Positions 36,410 to 44,694 of a DNA stretch of 64,000 nucleotides are shown one piece after another. This stretch comes from Faecalibacterium taiwanense (GTDB lineage: Bacteria; Bacillota; Clostridia; Oscillospirales; Ruminococcaceae). Both the position numbers and the translations under genes were made by a program. The first letter of the stretch is position 1. Each line of letters opens with the position of its first letter. The notes below the pieces were generated by a model. It had not been told where the DNA came from and made no database searches. It worked only from the letters and a program-made list of their open reading frames with translations. Location: contig NZ_CP155552.1 of NCBI RefSeq assembly GCF_036632915.2, positions 1,798,001 through 1,862,000 of the forward strand. The letters are read 5' to 3'.

Positions 36410-37549
36410 TCATTTTTCCGTATTCACAGTTTTGTTCACTTGTGCTGCCTTCTGGCAGTTTGCGCTGTGTTCGCTCAGGGTGCGGGCATAATAATAGCTG
36501 CCCTTGAGGTCGGTCACAAAGAAATAGGCATCCTTGGCCTCCTCATTGGGCTGGGGGGCCAGCGCTGCCTTGATAGCCGCAATGCCGGGGTTCGAGATCG
36601 GCCCGGCAGGCAGGCCCTTGCAGCTGTAGGTATCATACGCAGCCACGATATTTTCCGGGATATTATCCCAGCCGCCATAGTAGGGTGCCACCCAGTTCCA
36701 GAGGTAATTGTTGTCACTGTCGCTCTGGATATAGCTGGAGGTGTTGCTCTGCAGGCGCGGGTAGGGTGAATCCGCAGCCAGACGGTTGCGGAACACCTGT
36801 GCCACGTTCGAGTCCTGACTGTTGCCTGCTTCCTCCTGCACAAAGGATGCCAATGTGATCAGCTGGGGCAGGGTCATATCCTGCTTTTTAAGTTCTGCAT
36901 ACATCTCATCGGTGATCTGTGCATCGAACTGGGCATAGAAGGTGGCTACATAGTTGTGCACGGTGTCGTCCTTTAAGAATTCGTAGGTCTCCGGGAAGAG
37001 ATAGCCCTCGCACTTCATAAAGCGATCCGGCGCGTCGGCATCGTCCGGCACGTACTGCCAGAAGGTGTATTCGCTGAAATCGCCCTCGTTGGCTTCCTTC
37101 AGGAAATCCTCGGCGCTGCACAGCCCGGCGGCTTCCATCTTCTGGGCAATGGCAATGGCCGTGGTTCCCTCTGGGATGGTCACGCGCACCGTTTCGGCCT
37201 TGGCGTAGGTGGACAGGACCGCAATAATGGCATCGTAAGAACAGGCGCTCTTCTGCAGGGTAAAATCGCCATACTGCAGCTTTGATGCCGCACCCTTTTG
37301 CCCCACATACCAGCGGAACAGATAGGCCGAGCGGATCACACCTGCATCCTTGAGCTTTTGCGCAATGACGGAAACGCCGCTGCCCTGCGGGATGCTCACC
37401 GTTACCTCCGTGCCGGGTCTGCCATTGCCGCTGATCTCGTTGTGCGCAAACAGCAGCGCCCCGCCAACGGCCAGCGCCAGCAGTGCCACCAGCACCAGCA
37501 GGATCTTCCCTACACCGCCTTTTTTGCGGGTGTTTTTTTCGTGTGCCAT
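36410..37549 (-). CDS. mltG: Endolytic murein transglycosylase MltG
   Basis: The protein has 379 residues. The ATG at 37549 has GGAAGG seven bases ahead; a GTG two codons upstream is possible. A basic start and one membrane segment at about 14-36 (LLVLVALLALAVGGALLFA) are followed by a LysM-like part and the YceG catalytic domain. LITLASFVQEEAGNSQD holds the conserved glutamate of the ASxVxxE motif, and VFRNRLAADSPYPRLQS and GLPAGPISNPGIAAIKAAL are family hallmarks. It cuts nascent glycan strands at the outer face of the membrane and sets strand length. It lies within the pcrA-thyX-tmk operon, next to a PASTA protein. Confidence 0.93.
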   Translation of the reverse strand: MAHEKNTRKKGGVGKILLVLVALLALAVGGALLFAHNEISGNGRPGTEVTVSIPQGSGVSVIAQKLKDAGVIRSAYLFRWYVGQKGAASKLQYGDFTLQKSACSYDAIIAVLSTYAKAETVRVTIPEGTTAIAIAQKMEAAGLCSAEDFLKEANEGDFSEYTFWQYVPDDADAPDRFMKCEGYLFPETYEFLKDDTVHNYVATFYAQFDAQITDEMYAELKKQDMTLPQLITLASFVQEEAGNSQDSNVAQVFRNRLAADSPYPRLQSNTSSYIQSDSDNNYLWNWVAPYYGGWDNIPENIVAAYDTYSCKGLPAGPISNPGIAAIKAALAPQPNEEAKDAYFFVTDLKGSYYYARTLSEHSANCQKAAQVNKTVNTEK

Positions 37550-37567
37550 AAGCACCTTCCTTTTATC

Positions 37568-38383
37568 TTAGTTTTCCAGCATCAGGCGCATGTAGCTTTC
37601 GGCTACATCAAAGGGTTCGGCATCAAAGCGGATCATGCCGTAGTCCTGCCGGGTGCCCTCGCCGAGGAACAGCGGCTGGGATGCGCCCACGGTAATGACC
37701 GCCTTTTCCACGATGACTTCCTTTTCGCGGGCGGCTTCCATCAGTACTTCGGCGGCGCGGTCATTGTCGGCCTGCAGCTCCACAAAGTAAAGCGTATCCT
37801 CCTTGCGGAAATAAATACCATAGCCGTGGGCGCTGGAAACGATGGTGGCACCGGAGGAGTACAGATCTCCCAGCACCACGGCCATGCGCTCCGGGGTCAG
37901 CTGCACGGTATCGGGCCAGAAGCGCTCCCGCAGCTCACACAGCTTTTTGGCGGTGACGGAATCAAACTCCGCCTGGCTCCACAGGTTGCGCTCCACCTCG
38001 CGGGGAAGACAGCGCAGGGCGAAGGCCCATGCAAAGCCCTTATCCTGCAGCAGTGCGGCCTGCTCCGGGCTGGTGGGCACCGCCACCGTAAAGCCCGCGC
38101 CGCGCAGCTTCTGCTGGGCACACAGATAGTCCACAAGGCCCGCCAGGATCAGGCTGCCCTCGCCGCACAGACCGTACAGGTAGGTGCCGCTGCGGCCCTG
38201 CAGCGTGACCGGCACAGCCAGCGCCACCGCAGCGATCTCATCATTTTCCTCGGCCACATAGACGTTCTGCTCGCCTGCAAACTGCTCAATGGCCTTTTTG
38301 GCAAATTCTTCTGATTCATTACGCTGGCTCTGCCACAAAGCCAGCACTGCCGGTTTATCTTCCGGCTGCATCAAACGATACAT
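37568..38383 (-). CDS. GNAT-fold acetyltransferase-like protein
   Basis: The protein has 271 residues. MYRLMQPEDKPAVLALWQ at the N-terminus is the usual first strand and helix of a GNAT domain, followed by VYVAEENDEIAAVALAVPV. The acetyl-CoA loop is degenerate; AGLVDYLCAQQKLRGAGFTV lies where it would be expected. A second half (about 150-271) may be a further GNAT-like module. The target is unknown. It stands between tmk (28 bases) and mltG (18 bases) in the long operon and may modify a small metabolite or a protein. Family-level assignment only. Confidence 0.7.
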   Translation of the reverse strand: MYRLMQPEDKPAVLALWQSQRNESEEFAKKAIEQFAGEQNVYVAEENDEIAAVALAVPVTLQGRSGTYLYGLCGEGSLILAGLVDYLCAQQKLRGAGFTVAVPTSPEQAALLQDKGFAWAFALRCLPREVERNLWSQAEFDSVTAKKLCELRERFWPDTVQLTPERMAVVLGDLYSSGATIVSSAHGYGIYFRKEDTLYFVELQADNDRAAEVLMEAAREKEVIVEKAVITVGASQPLFLGEGTRQDYGMIRFDAEPFDVAESYMRLMLEN

Positions 38384-38411
38384 CTGTCAGGATGCCCCCT
38401 CTTATCGAAAA

Positions 38412-39083
38412 TTATGTCAGCTGCTTCAACACGATCTCCTGCACTTCGGCCTGAATGTCTTCGATGCTGCGCATGTTGTCCCCGCTGGTGCAATGCACGA
38501 CGGCCCAGCCAAGGTGCGCGGCACAATACTCGGCGGCGCAGCGGCTGCGGGCAAGATACTCGGTATCCTTCTCGTGCACATCCTTCCTGCTCTCATCGCC
38601 GTGGTAACGCTGGGTCATAAGCTTCTGGCTCACGGCGGGGTCCACCTGTAAGTAGATCACCTCATCCGGCGCAGGCAGGCCCAGCAGATGGAACTCAAAA
38701 TCAAACAGCCAGCCGAGAAAACTCTCCCACTGCTCCGGCGGAAGCTTGGAGCACTGGTGCACCGCGTTGGAGGTGGTGTAGCGGTCGGCAATGATGATGC
38801 CGCCATTCTCGTAAAAACTGCCCCAGTCCTTTTTGTAGCTGGCATAGCGGTCCACCGCATAAAAGCTGGAGGCTGCATAGGCGTTTACATCGTCCGGGTG
38901 CTGGCCGAACTGCCCGGCCAGATACATTTTTACAAGGGCGCTGGAGTCACTGCCGTAGTCCGGGAAGCTCACCTCGCGCACCGCAAGGCCCTGTGCAACC
39001 AGATACCCGGCCAGCAGCTTTGCCTGCGTGGCCTTGCCGCTGCCGTCCAGTCCTTCAATGGCGATCAGTTTTCCCTTGCTCAT
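38412..39083 (-). CDS. tmk: Thymidylate kinase
   Basis: The protein has 223 residues. P-loop IAIEGLDGSGKATQAKLLAGYL is at the N-terminus (a Lys-Ala form of the usual GKST/TQ). The DR motif IIIADRYTTSNAVHQ is near 98-112, and the LID region with Arg-Ser-Arg follows near 175. It converts dTMP to dTDP with ATP. The start overlaps the end of thyX by 29 bases, so dTMP synthesis and its phosphorylation are encoded together. It is slightly longer than the usual 205-212 residues owing to a middle insertion (FLGWLFDFEFHLLGLPAPDE), seen in a branch of clostridial enzymes. Confidence 0.93.
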   Translation of the reverse strand: MSKGKLIAIEGLDGSGKATQAKLLAGYLVAQGLAVREVSFPDYGSDSSALVKMYLAGQFGQHPDDVNAYAASSFYAVDRYASYKKDWGSFYENGGIIIADRYTTSNAVHQCSKLPPEQWESFLGWLFDFEFHLLGLPAPDEVIYLQVDPAVSQKLMTQRYHGDESRKDVHEKDTEYLARSRCAAEYCAAHLGWAVVHCTSGDNMRSIEDIQAEVQEIVLKQLT

Positions 39084-39858
39084 ACGCCTGCAGCCTCCTT
39101 GATGGATGCATATTTTGCGCGCACCTCAGCGGTTTTGCCGCAGCACATTTTCCCTCCGGGCAGGGGCCGCTCACACAGGCCGGGCCGGACTTTGCAAAGA
39201 TATGCGGTGCCACCGGGTACACCAGCTCAAACATTTTTTCGGCCAGCTCCCGGATCTCCCACTGGGCGCGGTTGCAGCAGCGCAGGTGGAAAAAGTTCTG
39301 CAGGCTGCGGGCATTCATGGTGACCACCATCTTGGTCTCGCAGGCGTTGGGCAGTACAAAGCGGGCATCCTCGTTGGCCTGCTTGCTGGCCTTGGCGCGG
39401 GCCTGCTTTTCCGGCATTCCTTCAGCCATCAGGCGGGCGGTGTGGCCTTCTTCCAGCTTGTGGGCAAGGTCGAGGTAGCGCTTTGCGTCCTCTTCCATGC
39501 TGGCAAGGAAAGCTTCCTTTGCTTCCGGGATGGCTTCGATCTCAGGCGGTACCACATAGCGGAAATCGTCCAGCCGCACATAGCGCTGGCTCTGCACACT
39601 GAAGGATGCAATGCGGTGGCGGGTGATCTGCGCCAGCAAAGTGCGGCTGACCCCCTCGATGCCAAAGGTGAAGCTGGCATGTTCAATGGGGCTGGCATGG
39701 CCCAGATCGCTGAGCATGGTCAGGAACTTCGCGGTCTTTTCCTCGGTCAGGCCGTCCAGCAGGTCGGTGATGTGCGCATCGGAATAGCAGAGCTTTGCCG
39801 CTGCAGCCACCACCTTTTCCGGTTCCGGGGTATGTGCAATCAAACGAACAGTCATCAT
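39055..39858 (-). CDS. thyX: Flavin-dependent thymidylate synthase
   Basis: The protein has 267 residues. The ThyX motif RHR-N7-S is seen in QITRHRIASFSVQSQRYVR near residue 79, where the flavin and dUMP bind. Further family features are HASPIEHASFTFGIEGVSR and the late NFFHLRCCNRAQWEIREL. It makes dTMP from dUMP using methylene-tetrahydrofolate, NADPH and FAD, so no dihydrofolate reductase is required. The C-terminus carries an extra Cys-rich tail (SGPCPEGKCAAAKPLRC). It starts 8 bases after pcrA and overlaps tmk by 29 bases. Confidence 0.95.
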   Translation of the reverse strand: MMTVRLIAHTPEPEKVVAAAAKLCYSDAHITDLLDGLTEEKTAKFLTMLSDLGHASPIEHASFTFGIEGVSRTLLAQITRHRIASFSVQSQRYVRLDDFRYVVPPEIEAIPEAKEAFLASMEEDAKRYLDLAHKLEEGHTARLMAEGMPEKQARAKASKQANEDARFVLPNACETKMVVTMNARSLQNFFHLRCCNRAQWEIRELAEKMFELVYPVAPHIFAKSGPACVSGPCPEGKCAAAKPLRCAQNMHPSRRLQAYEQGKTDRH

Positions 39859-39865
39859 AAGTGTG

Positions 39866-42544
39866 TTATTCCTCCGCAGTGATTTTGGTCAGGGGCGCAA
39901 AATTGGCCATGGTCTTTTTGATGCCCACCTTTTCAAAGTTGATCTCCACGATCTGATCTCCGGCGGCAGGCTTCACAGCCACTACCTGACCGCGTCCGAA
40001 CACCTTGTGCTCCACAAGATCGCCCGGCTCATAGTGTTTTGCGCCTTTTGCATCGGTTTTTGCTGCCGGTGTGCCTGTAAAGGAGATTTGCTTTTCAGGT
40101 TTTTTCTGCGTTGTTCCGTCAGAATATGCAGGACTGTAGCCAGAACCATATCCAGTACCTGCGCCGCTGCGGCCATAGCCGGAACCATATCCGCTCTGGC
40201 TCTGGCCCCGGTTTGCATAGGCCGAGCCAAAGCCGCGGCCCTCGCCCGCGTTGTATTCGCGGTTCAGGTAGCCGCTGCGATTGCTATAGCCGCTTCCGTA
40301 ACCGCCCGAACCGTACCCACTGGCGCTGCGGCCCCATCCGGACGGCCCGGAGTAACCGGACGCACCACCGGGCACCGTATCACGATAGCTGTCGCCCCAG
40401 CCGCCAAAGCGGGAGCGCTGTTCCAGTACCGGGCTGCGGGTCTCCTCGATATACTCCGGCTCGATCTCCCGCAAAAAGCGGCTCGGCTCGTTGCGCTGGG
40501 TGCGGCCATACAGCATCCGGGAAACGCTGTTGGAGATGTACAGCTCCTTCTTGGCGCGGGTGATGCCCACGTAGGCAAGGCGGCGCTCCTCTTCCAGATC
40601 GGCCTCGGAATACTTGCTCATCTCGCTGGGGAACACGCCCTCCTCCATGCCAATCAGGAACACATACGGAAACTCCAGACCCTTGGCGGAGTGGATGGTC
40701 ATGAGCACCACCTGATCGGCGCTCTCGTTATAGCTGTCGATATCGCTGATGAGGGCGATATCTTCCAGATAGCCTTCCAGCGTGGCTTCCTCACCGTGCT
40801 GGTCGCAGTAGTTCTTGACGTTGTTCACCAGCTGACCAAGGTTCTGCAGGCGGTCAGCCGCATCCTCGTGGCCCTTGGCTGCATCGGCTTCCAGCATGGC
40901 CTTATAGCCGGTCAGCTCGATCACATCGGCTGCAAACTCGTCCAGCGTGCGGGTCTCCAGAGAGTCCTGTAGGCGCTGATAGATCTGCCAGAACTTGAGC
41001 AGCGGCATTACGGCGCGGCTGAGCTTTGCATATTGGTCGGCATGGCCGATGATGTCCAGCATGCTCACGCCCTCCTGCGCGGCCAGATCGGCAATGACCT
41101 CCACGGTGGTGGCACCGATCTTGCGGGCAGGCTCGTTGATGATGCGGCGCAGGCGCACATCATCGCGGGGGTTCGCCACGATGGACATGTAGGAATGGAT
41201 ATCCTTGACCTCTTTGCGGTCGTTGAAGCGCTGGCCGCCCACGATCTTGTGGGGGATGCCTGCACGGGTAAAGTAGCTTTCGATGGGGGCCGATTGGGCG
41301 TTCATGCGGTAGAGGATGGCGTGGTCGGCCAGATGTCCGCCCTCTTTCAGGTGCTGGCCGATCACATCCGCGATGTGGCTGGCCTCGTCCTGCTCGTTCT
41401 CGGCGGTGTACACCTGCACCTTGTCGCCCTCGCCATTGCTGGTCCACAGGGTTTTGCCCTTGCGCTCGGTGTTGTGCTGAATGACACAGTTCGCAGCGTT
41501 CAGGATATTGGACGTAGAGCGGTAGTTTTGTTCCAGACGGATGGTCTTGGTGCCCGGGTAAATACGCTCGAAATTAAGGATGTTCTCAATGGTAGCGCCG
41601 CGGAAGCGGTAGATGCTCTGGTCATCATCGCCCACCACGCAGATGTTCTTTTCCGGGCCGGTGAGGAGGCTCACCAGACGGAACTGCGCCACACTGGTGT
41701 CCTGATACTCGTCCACCAGCAGATAGCGGTATTTGTTCTGGTAAAAATCCCGCACATCCTTGTGCTCGGCCAGCAGCTGCACAGTCTGGTAGATCAGGTC
41801 GTCAAAGTCGAATGCTCCGGCTTCCTTCAGGCGCTTTTCGTAGGCCGCGTAGATGCGGGCCGTCAGCGCGCCTTTGGTATCTTTTGCGGGGTTGGCAAGG
41901 GCCTGTTCCGGGCTGACAAGCTGATCCTTCCATCGGCTCATCTGGTTGATCGCAGCCTTGATGGGCAGGAACTTATCGTCCACATTCAGGTCTTTGTAGA
42001 CAGCCTTCATCACGCGCTGGGAATCATCGGTATCGTAGATGGTAAAGCTGCGCGGATAGCCGATCTCCTCCGCCCAGCGGCGCAGGATGCGCACACAGGC
42101 CGAGTGGAAGGTGGAAGCGAACACTTCGTCGCCCTCCTCGCCGCCCAGCATCCGGCGCAGACGTTCCTTCAGCTCCCCTGCTGCCTTGTTGGTAAAGGTG
42201 ATGGCCATCACGTTCCAGCTGCGCACAGCGTTCTGGCGCAGCATCCCGTCCAGCCAGCTGGGGGCGGCAGTGCCGGTCATGATGGCGTTGCGCAGAGCCT
42301 TGATATCGTCCTCCGTGGCCGGGCGCGGTGTCTGTTTGGAGCCGTGGGCCGAGCCGAACCGGATGAGGTTTGCAATGCGGTTTACCAGCACGGTGGTCTT
42401 GCCGCTGCCTGCACCAGCAAGGATGAGCAGCGGGCCATCGGTGGTAAACACTGCCTGCCGCTGCATATCGTTCAGGCGACCAAACTGTTTTTCGATATAG
42501 GTATCGCGCAGAGCGCAGAATTCCTGTGTGAGATCTGTTGCCAT
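39866..42544 (-). CDS. pcrA: ATP-dependent DNA helicase PcrA/UvrD with a Gly-Tyr-Ser-rich linker
   Basis: The protein has 892 residues from the ATG at 42544, which has AGGGGA ahead. Superfamily 1A motifs: Q-motif LNDMQRQAV, Walker A LAGAGSGKTTVLVNRI, TFHSACVRILRRWA, DEYQDTSVAQF, VVGDDDQSIYRFRGA, LEQNYRSTSNIL, and VVLMTIHSAKGLEFPYVFLIG. It unwinds DNA in repair and plasmid replication, and removes RecA. Two features are unusual: an inserted stretch (HGSKQTPRPATEDDIKALRN) in the first domain, and a region of about 100 residues made of Gly, Ser, Tyr and Arg repeats (such as SGYGSGGYGSGYSNRSGY) before the C-terminal beta domain (YEPGDLVEHKVFGRGQVVAV). It heads a seven-gene operon. Confidence 0.95.
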   Translation of the reverse strand: MATDLTQEFCALRDTYIEKQFGRLNDMQRQAVFTTDGPLLILAGAGSGKTTVLVNRIANLIRFGSAHGSKQTPRPATEDDIKALRNAIMTGTAAPSWLDGMLRQNAVRSWNVMAITFTNKAAGELKERLRRMLGGEEGDEVFASTFHSACVRILRRWAEEIGYPRSFTIYDTDDSQRVMKAVYKDLNVDDKFLPIKAAINQMSRWKDQLVSPEQALANPAKDTKGALTARIYAAYEKRLKEAGAFDFDDLIYQTVQLLAEHKDVRDFYQNKYRYLLVDEYQDTSVAQFRLVSLLTGPEKNICVVGDDDQSIYRFRGATIENILNFERIYPGTKTIRLEQNYRSTSNILNAANCVIQHNTERKGKTLWTSNGEGDKVQVYTAENEQDEASHIADVIGQHLKEGGHLADHAILYRMNAQSAPIESYFTRAGIPHKIVGGQRFNDRKEVKDIHSYMSIVANPRDDVRLRRIINEPARKIGATTVEVIADLAAQEGVSMLDIIGHADQYAKLSRAVMPLLKFWQIYQRLQDSLETRTLDEFAADVIELTGYKAMLEADAAKGHEDAADRLQNLGQLVNNVKNYCDQHGEEATLEGYLEDIALISDIDSYNESADQVVLMTIHSAKGLEFPYVFLIGMEEGVFPSEMSKYSEADLEEERRLAYVGITRAKKELYISNSVSRMLYGRTQRNEPSRFLREIEPEYIEETRSPVLEQRSRFGGWGDSYRDTVPGGASGYSGPSGWGRSASGYGSGGYGSGYSNRSGYLNREYNAGEGRGFGSAYANRGQSQSGYGSGYGRSGAGTGYGSGYSPAYSDGTTQKKPEKQISFTGTPAAKTDAKGAKHYEPGDLVEHKVFGRGQVVAVKPAAGDQIVEINFEKVGIKKTMANFAPLTKITAEE

Positions 42545-42668
42545 GGTTTCCCCTGTTCCTTTTATGTTTATACTATCAAAATACAGTATACCACATTTCA
42601 AAACGATTGAGAATAGCCGCCGCGTTCGCTCTGGCTATTTTCAGCGGAAAAAATATTTTTATAATTTA

Positions 42669-42817
42669 TAACTCCGAAAAGCCTGCGGGCTTTTCGGAGT
42701 TACTTTTTCACGAAAGAGGTCGTAGAGAAAAATTGCATCTGATAAAACAGCAGCCGTTTTTCGTTACGGCCTTTTTGTGAAAATGTGTTTGGAGCAGCCC
42801 GCAGGCTGCGACAAACA
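42669..42817. repeat. Two long palindromes with reverse-complementary heads
   Basis: The first (42669-42683 with 42688-42702) is a perfect 15-bp stem, TAACTCCGAAAAGCC/GGCTTTTCGGAGTTA. The second (42784-42817) is GTGTTTG-GA-GCAGCC/GGCTGC-GA-CAAACAC. The head GCCTGCGGGC of one is the exact reverse complement of GCCCGCAGGC of the other. They may be the ends of a small element. Confidence 0.45.
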
Positions 42818-42882
42818 CGAAATAAATAATATAATTTCCTTATTTTATGCCCAAAGCAAACGCGGCGGGCATTTCAAATCGT

Positions 42883-42924
42883 AAAACAAAAACCGCCCGG
42901 CAGCTCTTGCGAACCGACGGGCGG
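42883..42924 (-). terminator. Terminator of the oadG-oadB operon
   Basis: CCGCCCG (minus strand 42924-42918) pairs with CGGGCGG (42899-42893), followed on the minus strand by TTTTTGTTTT. Confidence 0.75.
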
Positions 42925-42947
42925 AAAAAATGCTTTTCAGAAAGCGC

Positions 42948-44156
42948 TTAGCTGAAAATGTTGATCAGGATACCAGCAGCAACGGCAGAGCCGATAACAC
43001 CGGCCACGTTGGGGCCCATTGCGTGCATCAGCAGGAAGTTGGAGGGATTCTCGCTCTGGCCAACCTTCTGGGAAACGCGAGCGGCCATAGGCACAGCGGA
43101 AACGCCTGCGGAACCGATCAGCGGGTTCACCTGACCGCCGGTCAGCACATACATCAGCTTGCCGAACAGCACACCTGCGGCAGTGCCGAAGGAGAATGCG
43201 ATCAGGCCCAGCACGATGATGAACAGGGTGCGGGTGTTCAGGAAGGTGTTTGCAGAGGTGGTGCAGCCAACGGACAGTGCCAGGAAGATGGTGATGATGT
43301 TCATCAGCTCATTGCCGGCAGTCTTCTGGATGCGATCCACCACGCCGCACTCCTTCATCAGGTTGCCCAGCATCAGCATACCCACCAGAACGGCGGCATC
43401 CGGAACGATCAGGGAAACGATGATGGTGACCATGATGGGGAAGATGACCCTCTCGGTCTTGGAGACGGTGCGCAGCTGCTTCATCACGACGGTACGTTCC
43501 TTCTTGGTGGTCAGTGCCTTCATGATGGGCGGCTGGATCACGGGCACCAGCGCCATGTAACTGTAGGCCGCCACAGCGATGGAGCCCAGCAGCTCAGGTG
43601 CCAGACGGGAGGTAACGAAGATAGCGGTAGGACCGTCTGCACCGCCGATGATGGCGATAGCAGCGGACTGCTTCTGGGTGAAGTCCACCAGACCGGTAGC
43701 GGTCAGCAGACGAGCGCCCATGTAAGTACCGAAGATGCCGAACTGAGCGGCAGCGCCCAGCAGCAGGCTCTTGGGGTTGGAGATCAGGGGTGCGAAGTCG
43801 GTCATGGTGCCGATGCCCAGGAAGATCAGCGGCGGGTAGATGCCCAGCTTAACGCCCATGTAGAGCATATCGGCCAGACCACCGTTGTTCAGGATCTCCA
43901 CCCACATGGGGTGTTCCAGACCGTCACCGACGAAATATTGCATGTGGATAACGCCGCTGCCGGGCAGGTTTGCCAGGATCATGCCGAATGCCATGGGCAG
44001 CAGGATCAGCGGCTCAAACTCTTTGACGATGGCCAGGTACAGCAAAAAGCAGCCCACGCAGATCATAACTGCGTACAGGTAGCCGCCCGGCTCGCCAAAC
44101 TTCGCAAAGCCGGAGCTTTGGAAAATACCGACCAGAGTATCAATAAACTGTGTCAT
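42948..44156 (-). CDS. oadB: Sodium-translocating decarboxylase, beta subunit
   Basis: The protein has 402 residues with about nine to eleven membrane segments. The key motif IIGGADGPTAIFVTSRLAPELLG carries the Asp that binds Na+ in oxaloacetate, methylmalonyl-CoA and glutaconyl-CoA decarboxylases. GNLMKECGVVDRIQKTAGNEL and the C-terminal NFLLMHAMGPNVAGVIGSA, with the late Ser/Asn residues, also fit. The subunit couples decarboxylation of carboxybiotin to export of two sodium ions. It follows a gamma-like subunit in one operon. No alpha (carboxyltransferase) or biotin-carrier gene is near, so which acid is decarboxylated cannot be told. Confidence 0.95.
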   Translation of the reverse strand: MTQFIDTLVGIFQSSGFAKFGEPGGYLYAVMICVGCFLLYLAIVKEFEPLILLPMAFGMILANLPGSGVIHMQYFVGDGLEHPMWVEILNNGGLADMLYMGVKLGIYPPLIFLGIGTMTDFAPLISNPKSLLLGAAAQFGIFGTYMGARLLTATGLVDFTQKQSAAIAIIGGADGPTAIFVTSRLAPELLGSIAVAAYSYMALVPVIQPPIMKALTTKKERTVVMKQLRTVSKTERVIFPIMVTIIVSLIVPDAAVLVGMLMLGNLMKECGVVDRIQKTAGNELMNIITIFLALSVGCTTSANTFLNTRTLFIIVLGLIAFSFGTAAGVLFGKLMYVLTGGQVNPLIGSAGVSAVPMAARVSQKVGQSENPSNFLLMHAMGPNVAGVIGSAVAAGILINIFS

Positions 44157-44171
44157 GCTCTTCCTCCTCTG

Positions 44172-44531
44172 TTAAAACGGTGCGGTGGTGTCGTTTACAC
44201 CCGCATTGCCCCAGCCGTTCTTGCTGCGGCGCACAGCCTTGAGGGTGTACTTGCCGTTGCCCATTGCATGGATTGCTGCCATAATGGCGGCGATCACATC
44301 ACCGCGAATGCCCTCTTCCACCTGAGGAGCGGGAGCAGCTGCGGCCTGCTGCACGGGTGCAGCGGGCTGTACAGCGGGAGCCTTGGCGGCTTCCTTGGCA
44401 GCCTTCTTCTTTGCGTTCATCGAATCGAAGATCTTGCCTTCCAGCGTGATAATCGCCATCAGCAGGATAAGGATCAAGAACACCAGTACGATGCCGGTAA
44501 TGGTAACGACCACGTCAAAACCTAAATCCAT
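44172..44531 (-). CDS. oadG: Sodium-pump decarboxylase, gamma (OadG-type) subunit
   Basis: The protein has 119 residues from the ATG at 44531, with AGGAGG in front. There is one membrane segment at residues 8-30 (VTITGIVLVFLILILLMAII), then a helical Lys-rich stretch and an Ala/Pro/Gln linker at about 52-82. The C-terminal GDVIAAIMAAIHAMGNGKYTLKAVRRSK resembles the assembly part of gamma subunits. It anchors the alpha subunit and biotin carrier to the beta subunit. A promoter lies at 44600-44628. Gene order gamma-beta without alpha matches a split arrangement of glutaconyl- or methylmalonyl-CoA type pumps. Confidence 0.85.
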   Translation of the reverse strand: MDLGFDVVVTITGIVLVFLILILLMAIITLEGKIFDSMNAKKKAAKEAAKAPAVQPAAPVQQAAAAPAPQVEEGIRGDVIAAIMAAIHAMGNGKYTLKAVRRSKNGWGNAGVNDTTAPF

Positions 44532-44599
44532 GGTTTTCCTCCTGTTTCTTGTATACTGCGTCCGATACAAGATCGTCAGCAGAAAATCAATTTGGGTAC

Positions 44600-44628
44600 A
44601 TTATACCTTATTTTCCAATTTATTTCAA
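44600..44628 (-). promoter_or_regulatory. Promoter of oadG-oadB
   Basis: On the minus strand TTGAAA (44628-44623) and TATAAT (44605-44600) are 17 bases apart, about 65 bases ahead of oadG. Confidence 0.75.
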
Positions 44629-44694
44629 CAAAAATAGATATTTTTTCTTTTTGGCGCTTTTGTTCAGATTCATGGATAAATGGTGCAGCTTTGG

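Larger units (their letters stand above)
42545..42947. other. Intergenic region between pcrA and the sodium-pump genes
   Basis: This 400-base AT-rich gap has no credible gene. It contains two palindromes at 42669-42702 and 42784-42817, a smaller GCCG/CGGC hairpin with TTTTT near 42755, and the terminator of the sodium-pump operon. Confidence 0.6.
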
